A DNA stretch of 64,000 nt. Origin: CAYRHJ01 sp964424105. Lineage in GTDB: Bacteria > Planctomycetota > Phycisphaerae > UBA1845. Positions 44,357-54,092 of the stretch are shown in pieces. The translations under genes were made by a program, and so were the position numbers. The notes under the pieces are model-generated. The model had not been told where the DNA came from and did no database searches. It worked only from the letters and a program-made list of their open reading frames with translations. Numbering within the stretch: the first letter of the stretch is position 1; every line of letters starts with the position of its first letter. Location: positions 47,580 through 111,579 of the forward strand of contig CAYRHJ010000035.1 of assembly GCA_964424105.1 (NCBI GenBank), in the 5' to 3' direction.

Positions 44357-46549
44357 TTACTTCAGGAAAAGCAATTCACGGTAGCCCGGCAATGGCCACA
44401 GGTCGGCGGCCACGTGCGATTCCAATTCGTCTGCCAGCGCGCGAACGGATTCCATTTGTGGCCGGACGCGCGAGCGCAGCGACTTGGCGTGCGCCGTCGG
44501 ATTCTCCTCGTCTTCATGATTCGTGTCGGCCAACCGATCCAACTCCGCCTTGAACCGTAACGCCAACTCGGTGAACCCGCGGAGCATGTTCCGTTGTTCC
44601 TGACACTCCACGCCCGCCTCGGTCGTCGCGTTGATGGCCGCAGCCATTCGTCGCTGGTGTTCCATCACCGCCGGCCAAATCATCTGCCGCCCCAACTGCG
44701 TCATCACCTCGAATTCGATTTGCACCTGCTTGATGTACTTTTCCAGGAAGATGTTGGCCCGACTTTCCAACTCCTCCCGCGACAAGACCCCATACTTGCG
44801 AAACAGGGCCAGGGATTTCTTTGATTTGAACACCGGAATGGATTCGACCGTGTCCCGCAACATGGGCAGGCCGCGATTTGCGGCTTCGGTGTGCCATTCG
44901 GCCGTGTAATTATCGCCGTTGAAAATCACCCGCTTGTGGGCCTTGACCACGTCTCTCAATATGCCGCGAACGGCCTTCTCGAATTTCTCCGCCGACGGGT
45001 TTTTACCCGCAGCGCTTTCAAGCTGAGTCGCCAATACATCCAATGACTCGGCGACGATCGTGTTCATCACCGTGTTGGGCCAGGCCGAAGTCGCCGACGC
45101 GCCCACCGCCCGAAACTCGAACTTGTTGCCGGTAAAAGCGAAGGGGCTGGTTCGATTGCGATCGCTGGAATGTCGAGGAATCTGCGGCAGGCTCAAGGCC
45201 CCCAGATCGATGGCCCCGCCCCGAAGCGTCCGCTTGGGCGAGTCCGTCTCGATCTGCTCGATGATGTCCGTCAGCATGTCGCCCAGGAAGATGGAGATGA
45301 TCGCCGGTGGGGCTTCGTTCGCTCCCAGTCGATGATCGTTGCCCGCCGACGCGATCGATGCCCGCAACAGGTCCGCGTGCAGATCAACGGCCCGCACCAC
45401 GGCGCACAGGCAAACGAGAAACTGCATGTTGGTGTGCGTCTCATCACGAGGATCCAAAAGGTTCACCCCCGTGTCCGTGCACATCGACCAATTGTTGTGT
45501 TTCCCGGACCCGTTCACGCCCGCGAAGGGCTTTTCGTGCAAGACGGCTTGTAGACCATATCGCGGCGCCACCCGCTTCAGCGTTTCCATCAACAACATTT
45601 GGTGATCGCAGGCGACGTTGGAGTTTTCGAACAGCGGCGCGATTTCATACTGCCCGGGCGCCACCTCATTATGACGCGTTTTCACCGGCACGCCCATCCG
45701 ATACAACTCCCGCTCCACGTCGACCATGTATGACATAACCCGCGGCGGGATCGCTCCAAAGTAATGATCTTCCAATTGCTGCCCCTTGGGCGGCTGCGCA
45801 CCGAACAGCGTTCGATCGCAGACCACCAGGTCCGGGCGGGCGTAGTACAATTCGCGATCGATCAGGAAATACTCCTGCTCCGCTCCCACGGTGGTGTGCA
45901 CCCGGCTGACACCTGCGTCCGTACCAAACACTTTCAAAATGCGCAGGGCTTGCCGCGACAGTGCGTCCATCGAACGCAGCAATGGCGTCTTCTTGTCCAA
46001 CGCCGCGCCCGTCCAGGAAACGAAGGCCGTCGGAATGCAAAGCGTGACGTAATTGTCGCCGCGATTCAAGAAAGCCGGACTCGTCGCGTCCCAGGCCGTG
46101 TAACCTCGAGCCTCAAACGTCGCCCGCAAACCGCCCGATGGAAAGCTCGACGCATCCGGCTCGCCCTGGCACAACTCCTCGCCGCTTAACGAGTAGATCA
46201 TGCCCCCTTCGCCGTCGGGAACGATCAGCGAATCGTGCTTCTCCGCCGTCGAGCCGGTCAACGGCTGAAACCAGTGCGTGTAATGTGTCGCCCCTCGCTC
46301 GACCGCCCAATCTTTCATCGTGGCCGCCACCACGTCCGCCACCTGCATATCCAGCGGGCGGCCGCGTTGGATGGTCTCCAGCAACCGCGCAAGAACATCC
46401 TTGGGCAATCGCTGCCGCATGGTCTTCAGGCTGAAAACGTCCGACCCAAACACCGTGTCGATCGGCGGCCAAGGCGCGGAACGACCGTTTTCCCGCGGTT
46501 CCCAGGAATTCGAAGCGTTCGTTCTTTTTGCCGGCTTGATTCCATCCAT
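44357..46549 (-). CDS. glnN: Glutamine synthetase, type III
   Basis: Makes glutamine from glutamate, ammonia and ATP. The 730 residues fit GSIII (about 700-730), much longer than GSI (about 470). Diagnostic stretches: ATHYTHWFQPLTGSTAEKHD, EGGMIYSLSGEELCQGEPDA SSFPSGG, TVGAEQEYFLIDRELY, HNEVAPGQYEIAPLFENSNV, HEKPFAGVNGSGKHNNWSM and NRTSPFAFTGNKFEFRAVGA. GSIII enzymes are known from Bacteroidetes, cyanobacteria and planctomycetes. It lies between gyrB and mfd on the same strand with short gaps. Confidence 0.95.
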   Translation of the reverse strand: MDGIKPAKRTNASNSWEPRENGRSAPWPPIDTVFGSDVFSLKTMRQRLPKDVLARLLETIQRGRPLDMQVADVVAATMKDWAVERGATHYTHWFQPLTGSTAEKHDSLIVPDGEGGMIYSLSGEELCQGEPDASSFPSGGLRATFEARGYTAWDATSPAFLNRGDNYVTLCIPTAFVSWTGAALDKKTPLLRSMDALSRQALRILKVFGTDAGVSRVHTTVGAEQEYFLIDRELYYARPDLVVCDRTLFGAQPPKGQQLEDHYFGAIPPRVMSYMVDVERELYRMGVPVKTRHNEVAPGQYEIAPLFENSNVACDHQMLLMETLKRVAPRYGLQAVLHEKPFAGVNGSGKHNNWSMCTDTGVNLLDPRDETHTNMQFLVCLCAVVRAVDLHADLLRASIASAGNDHRLGANEAPPAIISIFLGDMLTDIIEQIETDSPKRTLRGGAIDLGALSLPQIPRHSSDRNRTSPFAFTGNKFEFRAVGASATSAWPNTVMNTIVAESLDVLATQLESAAGKNPSAEKFEKAVRGILRDVVKAHKRVIFNGDNYTAEWHTEAANRGLPMLRDTVESIPVFKSKKSLALFRKYGVLSREELESRANIFLEKYIKQVQIEFEVMTQLGRQMIWPAVMEHQRRMAAAINATTEAGVECQEQRNMLRGFTELALRFKAELDRLADTNHEDEENPTAHAKSLRSRVRPQMESVRALADELESHVAADLWPLPGYRELLFLK

Positions 46550-46721
46550 AAGTGGATCACCCTATTGAGGTTCCGGTCTTGCCGGGGGCAACGTGTCCGC
46601 CGGATCGGCATTGACTTCAATACCATTATCGGCGGCCAAGAAGAGCATCTGTGACACATTGCGGAACCCGCGCGGCGACGGATGAAATTCGTCAGACGGC
46701 GGCGCGGGGTGCCCCCATGCA

Positions 46722-49358
46722 CTACACGTCGAGATTCTTCACGGACAAGGCATGGTCTTCGATAAACCGACGCCGCTGCTCCACGTCACCGCCCATCAAA
46801 ACACGGAAAATGCGGTCCGCCTCCCGGGCATCGAGGTCAGCCTGTTCGGCGTCGTTCGTTTCCTCCGAAACCACGACGCGAAGCAACACGCGTTGGCTTC
46901 GATCCATTGTCGTTTCCCATAACTCGTCGGCGTTCATTTCGCCCAAACCCTTGAATCGCTTGATGTTCAGGCCGGCGCTGCCGATCTTGCGAATGCCCGC
47001 CGCAACCTGACCCAAATTGTCCAGGTCCAGCGCCTCGCTCGATTTACGCTGCAAAACATACTTGGCCGGCGGCAACTCCCCGGTAACCTCTTCCACCCGC
47101 TTCAAGAAATAGTCGCTCAAACGCAGGCCCATCGCCTCGATGCGACTTACCAGCTCAGACAGGGCTTTGCACTCGCTCAATTCGTGACGGACGATCCGCA
47201 CCGGCCGGACCCCTTCGTCGCCTTCGTCGCCGTTCGTATCACTGTCCGATACGTAGACGTGACGCGACTCCACGATATCCACCTGTTGCCCGTCCCTCGA
47301 CTCCGCCTCACGAAAACGCAGCAATTGGTCTTCATGATGAAAAAACCGCCGCTCCGGTAGTTCCGCCCCGGGCCGACAAACCAACGCCAGAATCGTCGGC
47401 AGCCCCAACTTCGCATCCCGGTGCGTGTCCATGACCTCTTGAAGCTCGACACCGCGCCGACCCAACACACGGGCTTGAGATTCAACCGCGTCCAAGTCGG
47501 CAGCCAAGGCTCGCAGATCCTCCCCTTTGATGGATCGATCGCCCGACGACTCGCGAATGATCAACTCCGTCTCGACCAACCCCAGTTGCATCAGCTTCGC
47601 GTTCAGCTCCCCGTCGTTCAGAAGATATTCCGCTCGCTTACCCTTGCTCACCTGATACAACGGCGGTTGGGCCACATAAATCCGACCATCGTCCACCAGT
47701 GGCCGCATGTGCCGAAAAAGAAACGTCAGCAGCAGCGTGCGAATGTGGCTCCCGTCCACGTCGGCGTCCGTCATGATGATGATCTTGCCGTATCGACGCT
47801 TGGCCAGGTCAAACTCGTCGTTGCCGATACCGCAACCCACCGCGGAGATCAGCTTGGTGATTTCATCGTGCGACAGCATCTTGTCCACACGGGCCTTTTC
47901 CACGTTCAGGATCTTGCCCTTCAGCGGCAGAATAGCCTGCGTTTGCGAATCTCGACCTTGCTTGGCAATGCCGCCGGCAGAATCCCCCTCCACCAGGTAC
48001 AGCTCCGTTTCGTCCGCATTCTTGCTGCGACAATCCCACAGCTTTCCAGGCAGCCCAGCCCCGCTCAGAACGCTTTTCCTGGCCAGGTCTCGCGCTTTTC
48101 GCGAAGCCTCGCGGGCTTGGGCGGCTTGAATCCCCTTCTCCACGATCTTCTTGGCGTCAGCCGGATTCTCTTCCAGGAAATTGGCCAACTGCTCGTTCAC
48201 CGTCTGCTGGACAAAGCTCTCCACTTCCGGATTCAGGAGCTTCACCTTGGTTTGACCCTCGAATTGCGGCTCCGGCACCTTCACCGAAACGACCGCGGTC
48301 AAACCCTCGCGAAAATCCTCGCCGATCGGCGCCAGGCTGCCCTTCAGCAGGCCCGTTTTCTTGGCATAGGCGTTCATCACCCGCGTCAACGCGGATTTGA
48401 AAGCAGATAGGTGCACGCCTCCGAAAACATTGTGGATGTTGTTCGCGAAGCACAGAATGTTCTCGGTGTAGGTGTCCGTGTAACAAAACGAAATGTCCGC
48501 CGAAAGCCCCGTTTCCGCGGAACTCGCCCGCAAAGACACTACGTCGCGATGAATAATCTCGCCGCCCACGCTCAGATAACGCACGAACTCCCGCAAGCCG
48601 TCCTCGAAATGAAGCGTGACCTCGCGACCGATCCGCTCGTCCACCAGCTCGATCGTCAGCCCTTCGTTCAGATAAGCCAACTCCCGCAGGCGAGTCAAAA
48701 GCGTCTCAAACTTGAACTCGCAATCCGGAAAAATCTTGCTGTCAGGCTTAAACTCAATTCGCGTCCCTGTTCGATCCGAACGACCCACAACCCTGAGTGG
48801 CTCGACCACGTCGCCCCGTGCAAACCGCATGGTGTGGGACTTTCCGTCACGGTCCACGATAACGGATAGCCACTCGCTCAGCGCATTGACCACGCTCACA
48901 CCCACGCCGTGCAGTCCGCCCGAAACTTTGTAACTGCTTCGATTGAATTTTCCCCCGGAATGCAGAACGGTCAGCACGATTTCCAACGCCGGCTTGCCGT
49001 CCAATTGCGGATTGTCGTGCTCCATTGGACCGACGGGAATACCCCGCCCGTCATCCACCACCGTACAGGCACCGTCCGCCCCTAGTTTCACCAGTATCCT
49101 GCGGCAGTAACCGCCCATAGCCTCGTCGATCGCGTTATCCACGACCTCGTAGACCAGATGGTGCAGACCGCTCGCGCCCGTTCCACCGATGTACATCGCC
49201 GGACGATGGCGAACAGCCGACAGCCCCTCCAGGACGGTGATGGCCGACTCGTCATACACGTTCGCGGGCCTGTCCAACGCATCGGACGGCAACGGCTCGT
49301 CGCTTACGGTTGTGTGAACGTTCTCGCTCAACTTCGTCTCTCGAAATAGGGCGCTCAA
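46722..49358 (-). CDS. gyrB: DNA gyrase subunit B
   Basis: ATPase subunit of gyrase. 878 residues: GHKL ATPase with YEVVDNAIDEAMGG, DDGRGIPV and GGLHGVGVSVVNALS; transducer with IGEDFREGLTAVVSVK; TOPRIM with LVEGDSAGGIAKQGRD and MTDADVDGSHIRTLLLTF; C-terminal RFKGLGEMNADELWETTMD. It exceeds E. coli GyrB (804) because of an insertion between the TOPRIM core and the C-terminal motif, acidic in part (SDSDTNGDEGDEG). The next gene upstream (dciA) ends 12 bases before its start. No gyrA in the window. Confidence 0.96.
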   Translation of the reverse strand: MSALFRETKLSENVHTTVSDEPLPSDALDRPANVYDESAITVLEGLSAVRHRPAMYIGGTGASGLHHLVYEVVDNAIDEAMGGYCRRILVKLGADGACTVVDDGRGIPVGPMEHDNPQLDGKPALEIVLTVLHSGGKFNRSSYKVSGGLHGVGVSVVNALSEWLSVIVDRDGKSHTMRFARGDVVEPLRVVGRSDRTGTRIEFKPDSKIFPDCEFKFETLLTRLRELAYLNEGLTIELVDERIGREVTLHFEDGLREFVRYLSVGGEIIHRDVVSLRASSAETGLSADISFCYTDTYTENILCFANNIHNVFGGVHLSAFKSALTRVMNAYAKKTGLLKGSLAPIGEDFREGLTAVVSVKVPEPQFEGQTKVKLLNPEVESFVQQTVNEQLANFLEENPADAKKIVEKGIQAAQAREASRKARDLARKSVLSGAGLPGKLWDCRSKNADETELYLVEGDSAGGIAKQGRDSQTQAILPLKGKILNVEKARVDKMLSHDEITKLISAVGCGIGNDEFDLAKRRYGKIIIMTDADVDGSHIRTLLLTFLFRHMRPLVDDGRIYVAQPPLYQVSKGKRAEYLLNDGELNAKLMQLGLVETELIIRESSGDRSIKGEDLRALAADLDAVESQARVLGRRGVELQEVMDTHRDAKLGLPTILALVCRPGAELPERRFFHHEDQLLRFREAESRDGQQVDIVESRHVYVSDSDTNGDEGDEGVRPVRIVRHELSECKALSELVSRIEAMGLRLSDYFLKRVEEVTGELPPAKYVLQRKSSEALDLDNLGQVAAGIRKIGSAGLNIKRFKGLGEMNADELWETTMDRSQRVLLRVVVSEETNDAEQADLDAREADRIFRVLMGGDVEQRRRFIEDHALSVKNLDV

Positions 49359-49370
49359 ATATCGCGACGC

Positions 49371-49733
49371 CTAGCGCTCAGGCTGCGGTCGTACGCGAAA
49401 GACCACCGATTGTACCCCAAATTCGCCTCGGCCGCGATGGAGCCGTTCCATCAATTCCCAAGACCAGCGGGCCCGTAAAACACCTGCGGTAAACTCATCA
49501 TCAACCCCAAACGTCAAAACCCCTCGATGCAATCCCTCCACCCTGCATTGCCGTAGAAACGTCGCATCGACCAAGCCCTTGATCGACTCCTCCAGTTGGC
49601 CCACGTCGATCGTCCTGCGACCCTGCAACCGGTGCAAAACCTGCTGAGCGTGACCCCCGAGACCCAAATTCTGGCCCCGACCCCCACGATCCCGGCGCCG
49701 AGCGTTACGCTGTGCCCAAAGTAGTTGTCTCAT
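49371..49733 (-). CDS. dciA: DciA-like (DUF721) replicative helicase loader
   Basis: DciA interacts with the DnaB helicase and is the ancestral loader in bacteria lacking DnaC/DnaI. From ATG 49733 it has 120 residues, the normal DUF721 size, with a basic N-terminus and the pattern LEESIKGLVDATFLRQCRVE, GVLTFGVDDEFTAGVL and RWSWELMERLH. The frame is open to 49853, but the upstream part runs into REP repeats. It fills the place between dnaN and gyrB. Similarity is at the pattern level; the locus makes it convincing. Confidence 0.8.
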   Translation of the reverse strand: MRQLLWAQRNARRRDRGGRGQNLGLGGHAQQVLHRLQGRRTIDVGQLEESIKGLVDATFLRQCRVEGLHRGVLTFGVDDEFTAGVLRARWSWELMERLHRGRGEFGVQSVVFRVRPQPER

Positions 49734-49854
49734 TCCCATGGCCAGCGGTCCTCTCGTTCCCAGAGCCAGCGGTCCAATGCAGCCAAAATGACGGGTTCGA
49801 GACCAGTTCTTCCAACCCGCCACTCCCACCTTCCCAGCCACGACCACCAGCATC

Positions 49855-50030
49855 CGTCATTCCGGCGAACGCCGGAATCCAGATCGTACGACGGGTTTCA
49901 CCCGCCTCTGAACAGAGCCGCGACCCTGGACGCGACCAAGGCGGGAGCGTCCAGTATGGCAAACGGACGACGCAGTCCATTGCACTCGAACCGCGCCGCT
50001 CCTGCCAGAAACCACCTATTCAGGGAGCGA
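49855..50030. repeat. REP unit plus dispersed repeat module in the dciA-dnaN gap
   Basis: The palindrome TTCCGGCGAACGCCGGAA (in 49855-49887) is followed by about 117 bases (49914-50030) that repeat 2486-2607 with few changes. The order of the two parts is reversed relative to the first site. The gap (49734-50091) has no other gene. It separates dciA from dnaN. Confidence 0.8.
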
Positions 50031-50091
50031 TCCTCGACCACTGCCGGCGTTCAATCAACGACCGACCCACATGCGTAGGTGCGTCCAGGCC

Positions 50092-51186
50092 CTACGACAA
50101 ATTCACCGGCATCACCACGTACACAAACGAATCCCCGTCCTTAAACACGCCAGGCCGATTCGGCTCCGAGAATTCAAAACGAACGGTCTCGCCTTTCGTC
50201 ACCCGCAACACGTCTTCTAGAAACTTCGGATTGAACCCGATGCTGACGTCGCCCTGCTCATACTCCACCGGAAGTTGAATGACGGCTTCGCCCTGCTCCG
50301 GGGTCCGGCTGGACAACGTGACTTGGCCCTTCGAAAACGACAGCTTGACCCCTTTCGATTCTTCCGTGCTCAACAACCCCGCCCGTCGAACCGCGCTGAG
50401 AAGCTCCTGCGTGGCGAAGTTGGCCGTTCGTTCACACCCGGATGGAATCACGTCGGTGTAATTCGGGAAATGACCTTCCAGCACCGCGGAACTGATGATG
50501 GCTTGCGCTGACCGAAACAAAACCTGGTTCTTGGCCATCTTAACGCTGACCACGCCTTCCGGATCCGTCAGCACCTGCGCCAAGACTTTCATCGCCTTGC
50601 TCGGGACGATCGCTCGGGATTCTCCTTTGCTTTTCTTCAAAGTCGTTTCCGCCTTCGAAAGTCTCCTGCCGTCCGTAGCCACCATCGTCAAACCCGTAGC
50701 CCCCTTTTCCCAAAGCACTCCGTTGATCGCGTACCGAGTATTCTCCCGCGCGGCTGCGAACACCGTCCAATCGCCCAGCCGTCGCAATTCTTGAACACCC
50801 ACCTCAAAATCCCCCGATTCTTCCGCCTCCGGCACCGGGGGAAACTCGTCCGCAGGCCGCGTGAAAATCTTGAAGTGACTGTCGCGACCACGGATATGGC
50901 AGGCGTCGTCCTGAATTTCCATCGTCAGTACGTCGTCCGCCGATTCTTGAACGATCTGGCTCAACTTTTCCATCGGAACGACAGCCGCCCCGGTGCGATC
51001 CACTTGCACTTGAGTCAAGCTGCACCGTACGCTGATTTCCAGGTCCGTGGCCGAAATCAGCACAAAATCCTTGTGAGCATCGAGGAGCACGCATTGCAAG
51101 ATGGCTTTCGGCGTTCGGGCCAAAACGACAACCTTGGCAACGTTGATGGCTTCGGCTAGCTCATGACGGTCAAGCGAAACTTTCAT
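50092..51186 (-). CDS. dnaN: DNA polymerase III sliding clamp, beta subunit
   Basis: Forms the ring that tethers DNA polymerase III to the template. 364 residues in three clamp domains: MKVSLDRHELAEAINVAKVV, LISATDLEISVRCSL, LRRLGDWTVFAAARENTRYA, LTMVATDGRRLSKAETTL, FPNYTDVIPSGCERTANF, and the C-terminal FVYVVMPVNLS, a variant of the normal YVVMPMRL ending. ATG 51186. It lies downstream of dnaA across an AT-rich gap. Confidence 0.97.
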   Translation of the reverse strand: MKVSLDRHELAEAINVAKVVVLARTPKAILQCVLLDAHKDFVLISATDLEISVRCSLTQVQVDRTGAAVVPMEKLSQIVQESADDVLTMEIQDDACHIRGRDSHFKIFTRPADEFPPVPEAEESGDFEVGVQELRRLGDWTVFAAARENTRYAINGVLWEKGATGLTMVATDGRRLSKAETTLKKSKGESRAIVPSKAMKVLAQVLTDPEGVVSVKMAKNQVLFRSAQAIISSAVLEGHFPNYTDVIPSGCERTANFATQELLSAVRRAGLLSTEESKGVKLSFSKGQVTLSSRTPEQGEAVIQLPVEYEQGDVSIGFNPKFLEDVLRVTKGETVRFEFSEPNRPGVFKDGDSFVYVVMPVNLS

Positions 51187-51575
51187 GGGATGGTTCTCGA
51201 TTCTCGACTCAGAAAGCGTATTTAATCAAACGCGAGCCACAAGTGTATGCTCCGGCATACATGCAGCAAGAGTTTCTGGGGATCGGCTCCCGTTGACCCC
51301 AAACGATTGTGTATCTTTTGTATTAACTATTCAGTTACTTTTTATCTTCACTATTATTCATTGTGAAAAGTGTTCGGTTTCAGGAAGACAATCTGGTAAA
51401 CACGTTATCACAAAGTCCTTAAGCATCAAACAACAGGAATCGCCACCGTGGAAAAGCTGTGTTTTACCTGCGACCATGACTCGGCTTCCGACTGTCGAAC
51501 AGGGAACATCGCTGTCCCATGCAAAGCCTTCTGTTGGAAACGGCCAACCTCCGAACAGGATGCAACAGCATCGCA
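51187..51575. other. oriC: Candidate chromosomal origin (oriC) in the dnaA-dnaN gap
   Basis: A 389-base gap flanked by dnaA and dnaN, the classical origin position. Bases 51305-51370 are strikingly A+T rich for this genome (for example TTTTGTATTAACTATTCAGT) and could be the unwinding element. Near matches (7 of 9) to the DnaA box TTATNCACA occur at TGTGTATCT, TTATTCATT and TGTGAAAAG within this stretch. A perfect hairpin TGTATGC-TCCG-GCATACA lies at 51244-51261. No exact DnaA box is present, so the assignment rests mainly on position and composition. Confidence 0.5.
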
Positions 51576-52895
51576 TCAAGTTTGTTCATGAATTCCGTTT
51601 CGAAGCGTCGATGCCAAATCGTCCAGGCTCGCGGACAGCTCCGGCTCGCGCCCGCAACGATCCGCAATCAACCGATGGGCGTACATGACCGTCGTATGGT
51701 CCCTGCCGCCAAAATGCACGCCGATCTCTTCATAACTCAGTGGCGTCATCTCCCGTGCTAAGTACATCGACACCTGCCGAGGCAAAACGATCGATCGCAT
51801 TCGCCTCTTGCTGAGGATCTCCGCCGGCCGCACATTGTACCGCTTGGATACAAGGTTGAGGATGTCAGGAACGGCGATCATACGCCCCGGCGGGTGCACC
51901 CCCAACGCCTCCATAGCCAAGGGCAACGTGATCGTCGCGCCCTCGGTTTGGCTGAACAGGTCGATCTTGGATAACGCTCCCTCCAACTCACGCACGTTGG
52001 ATTCGATTCGCGTTGCCACCAGCGTGGCTACGTCCTCCGGCATTTCGATTCCGCGGAGTTTGGCCTTGGCCCGGACGATGGCGATGCGCGTCTCCAGACA
52101 GGGACGGTCAACCAGGGTAACCAAGCCGGACTTGAAACGGCTGATCAGACGCTCTTCCAGCTTCGGAATCTCCTCCGGGCAGCAGTCCGCTGACAGCACG
52201 ATTTGCCGTTGGCCTTGATGCAGCGTGTTGAAGGTGTGAAAGAATTCCTCCTGGCTTCGCTCCCGGTTGGCAAGAAACTGAATGTCGTCAATCACCAGGG
52301 TGTCGATGTGGCGATATCGATATCGAAACTGGTTGAGCGCTCCACGCTCCACAGCCTCCAGAAAGTGGTTGGAAAACGTTTCACACGAAATATACAGCAA
52401 CTGGTGGTTTTGAGACGAATCCTGAATGGACTGGCAAATCGCCTGTAATAGGTGGGTCTTCCCCAGCCCTACGTCGCCATGGATGAATAGTGGGTTATAG
52501 GACTTCCCGGGTTGCTGGGAAACCGCCAGCGAAGCGGCGTGGGCCATGCGATTGCAAGGCCCCGTGATGAAATTCTCGAAGCTCAAATCAGGCACCAGCG
52601 GCAAGCCGAACTGGTCATTTTCGAAGGAAAGCGGCGCCGATTCAGGCAAATCAATCGCGCTTTCGAATCGCACGGTTACCAACCTTCCCGTGGCGGCTTG
52701 GGCCGAATCGGCGAACGCGCGACGGCAATGCTCTTCCAGATAACGTACCTGCGGAATATTTTCAGCTACAACCGTAATGACGCCGTTGCTCATGCCGCCA
52801 AGTTGAAGTCGATCAAACCAATCTCGCGTCACCGGAGCGAATTGCAGACGCACGTGCTGTAAAATATCGTTCCAAATGGCCACAAAGCGTCCCAT
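51576..52895 (-). CDS. dnaA: Chromosomal replication initiator protein DnaA
   Basis: Binds DnaA boxes and opens the origin. 439 residues from ATG 52895 (MGRFVAIWNDILQHVRLQ, a normal domain I start); the frame is open to 52937. Domain III has NPLFIHGDVGLGKTHLLQAI (Walker A) and TLVIDDIQFLANRERSQEEF (Walker B), then LISRFKSGLVTLVDRP. Domain IV ends with MSLYEEIGVHFGGRDHTTVM-type helix-turn-helix residues (here LSYEEIGVHFGGRDHTTVMY), the DnaA signature. First gene of the minus-strand origin block; the divergent neighbour is a PEP-CTERM gene. Confidence 0.96.
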   Translation of the reverse strand: MGRFVAIWNDILQHVRLQFAPVTRDWFDRLQLGGMSNGVITVVAENIPQVRYLEEHCRRAFADSAQAATGRLVTVRFESAIDLPESAPLSFENDQFGLPLVPDLSFENFITGPCNRMAHAASLAVSQQPGKSYNPLFIHGDVGLGKTHLLQAICQSIQDSSQNHQLLYISCETFSNHFLEAVERGALNQFRYRYRHIDTLVIDDIQFLANRERSQEEFFHTFNTLHQGQRQIVLSADCCPEEIPKLEERLISRFKSGLVTLVDRPCLETRIAIVRAKAKLRGIEMPEDVATLVATRIESNVRELEGALSKIDLFSQTEGATITLPLAMEALGVHPPGRMIAVPDILNLVSKRYNVRPAEILSKRRMRSIVLPRQVSMYLAREMTPLSYEEIGVHFGGRDHTTVMYAHRLIADRCGREPELSASLDDLASTLRNGIHEQT

Positions 52896-53181
52896 AAGAT
52901 CACCGAGGGAGTCTGCCGAACCGCATCCGCCGATCAACCGCCGGGCGGGATTCAGCGATCTTTGTATTTTCGTAAACTATTCTCAATAATGCACTTAAGA
53001 ATCGAAGCGACGGCGCCGTGCGATCGACCCCATTGTATCAAGTCTTGTCAAACATGCCAACACAATCGTCCGATCGTTGGCCAGGGCCGGGAACATCACT
53101 GTTCTAACAATTGATTTGTCGGAAGCTGGGAAGCGGCTATGATATAGCGTGTGAGTTGGTGGGCAGACGCGCCGTAACAAT

Positions 53182-53991
53182 ATGGTGCGTCGTAGGATGG
53201 GGTCATATTCGCGCGTGTTTAATTCACTGAACTCATTTTGCACAGCCGGACGCGGTCCTCGCAGCCATTCGCGGATCAGGGCTGTTGCGGCATTGGTCAT
53301 CGGCTTCGGAGGTTTGGGATTCTGTTTGCCGGCGAAGGCGGATTCGATTCGAAGCATTTTCATCGATTTCGCGGGATCCTCGCAAAGTCGTCCGTTAGTT
53401 TATGTTTTTGATCCCCAGACGCAAACGGGTGAACTCAGCATCATAATTCCCAGTGCCATCGCCATCGTGACTCGCGACGTATCGGGCAACGATGTGCAAT
53501 CTGCGCTGATTGATGTTTCGTTGAGCGTTCAGGCGAGCGCCTTGACCGACACATCCAGCGGTCAACATGCGTCAGGCGAGTTTTCACAGGTGTCTTTCGC
53601 GCTGACGCAAAACGGGTCCGGCGATACGCTGTTGAGCGGTCAGCGGAGTATTCCCGTCGGCCTTGCCTATGAAGAGACTTTCGTTCCGGATCAGCGAATG
53701 TTTCTCAACGGCGTTTCGATACCGATCACCGGCGGAACGCTCGCTTCAGAATTTGACGTTGCGGCTCAACTGTTTGGGTTTGGATACAGCGTCAGTCCGG
53801 GAATCAGTAACTTTGATCGACTGGATAGGGACCACACCGCCGCGGTGGCGTTGAGTCTGATAAATGTACCCGAGCCGGGAACGGCGCTGCTGGCGGTGAT
53901 GGGATTTATTTGTTTTCGCCGGCTTCATCGGGTATCATTCTCGAAGCGGCAGGGCGGCTGCAAATTGCAGGGGTTAACGAAGATAACGTAG
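53182..53991 (+). CDS. PEP-CTERM-type exported protein 1
   Basis: 269 residues: a long N-terminus with a signal segment (AVAALVIGFGGLGFCLPAKA), a beta-rich Ser/Thr/Gly-containing body, and near the C-terminus VPEPGTALLAVMGFICFRRL, a PEP motif with hydrophobic stretch and Arg pair. About 30 residues follow the Arg pair, longer than normal. PEP-CTERM proteins are sorted and cut by an exosortase; none is encoded in the window. Divergent from dnaA. Confidence 0.75.
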   Translation: MVRRRMGSYSRVFNSLNSFCTAGRGPRSHSRIRAVAALVIGFGGLGFCLPAKADSIRSIFIDFAGSSQSRPLVYVFDPQTQTGELSIIIPSAIAIVTRDVSGNDVQSALIDVSLSVQASALTDTSSGQHASGEFSQVSFALTQNGSGDTLLSGQRSIPVGLAYEETFVPDQRMFLNGVSIPITGGTLASEFDVAAQLFGFGYSVSPGISNFDRLDRDHTAAVALSLINVPEPGTALLAVMGFICFRRLHRVSFSKRQGGCKLQGLTKIT

Positions 53992-54092
53992 TATCCAAGG
54001 CTGGCGCTATTGCGCGGGCCGGGAATGAGCCATGGGCCTGACGGCGTGGGCGTCGGGTTGCCTTGAAAGATGTCGGGAGGGAGGCGGAAGTG

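Noticed and set aside
47421..48410. 329-codon plus-strand frame inside gyrB
   Set aside because: Antisense shadow of a certain housekeeping gene.
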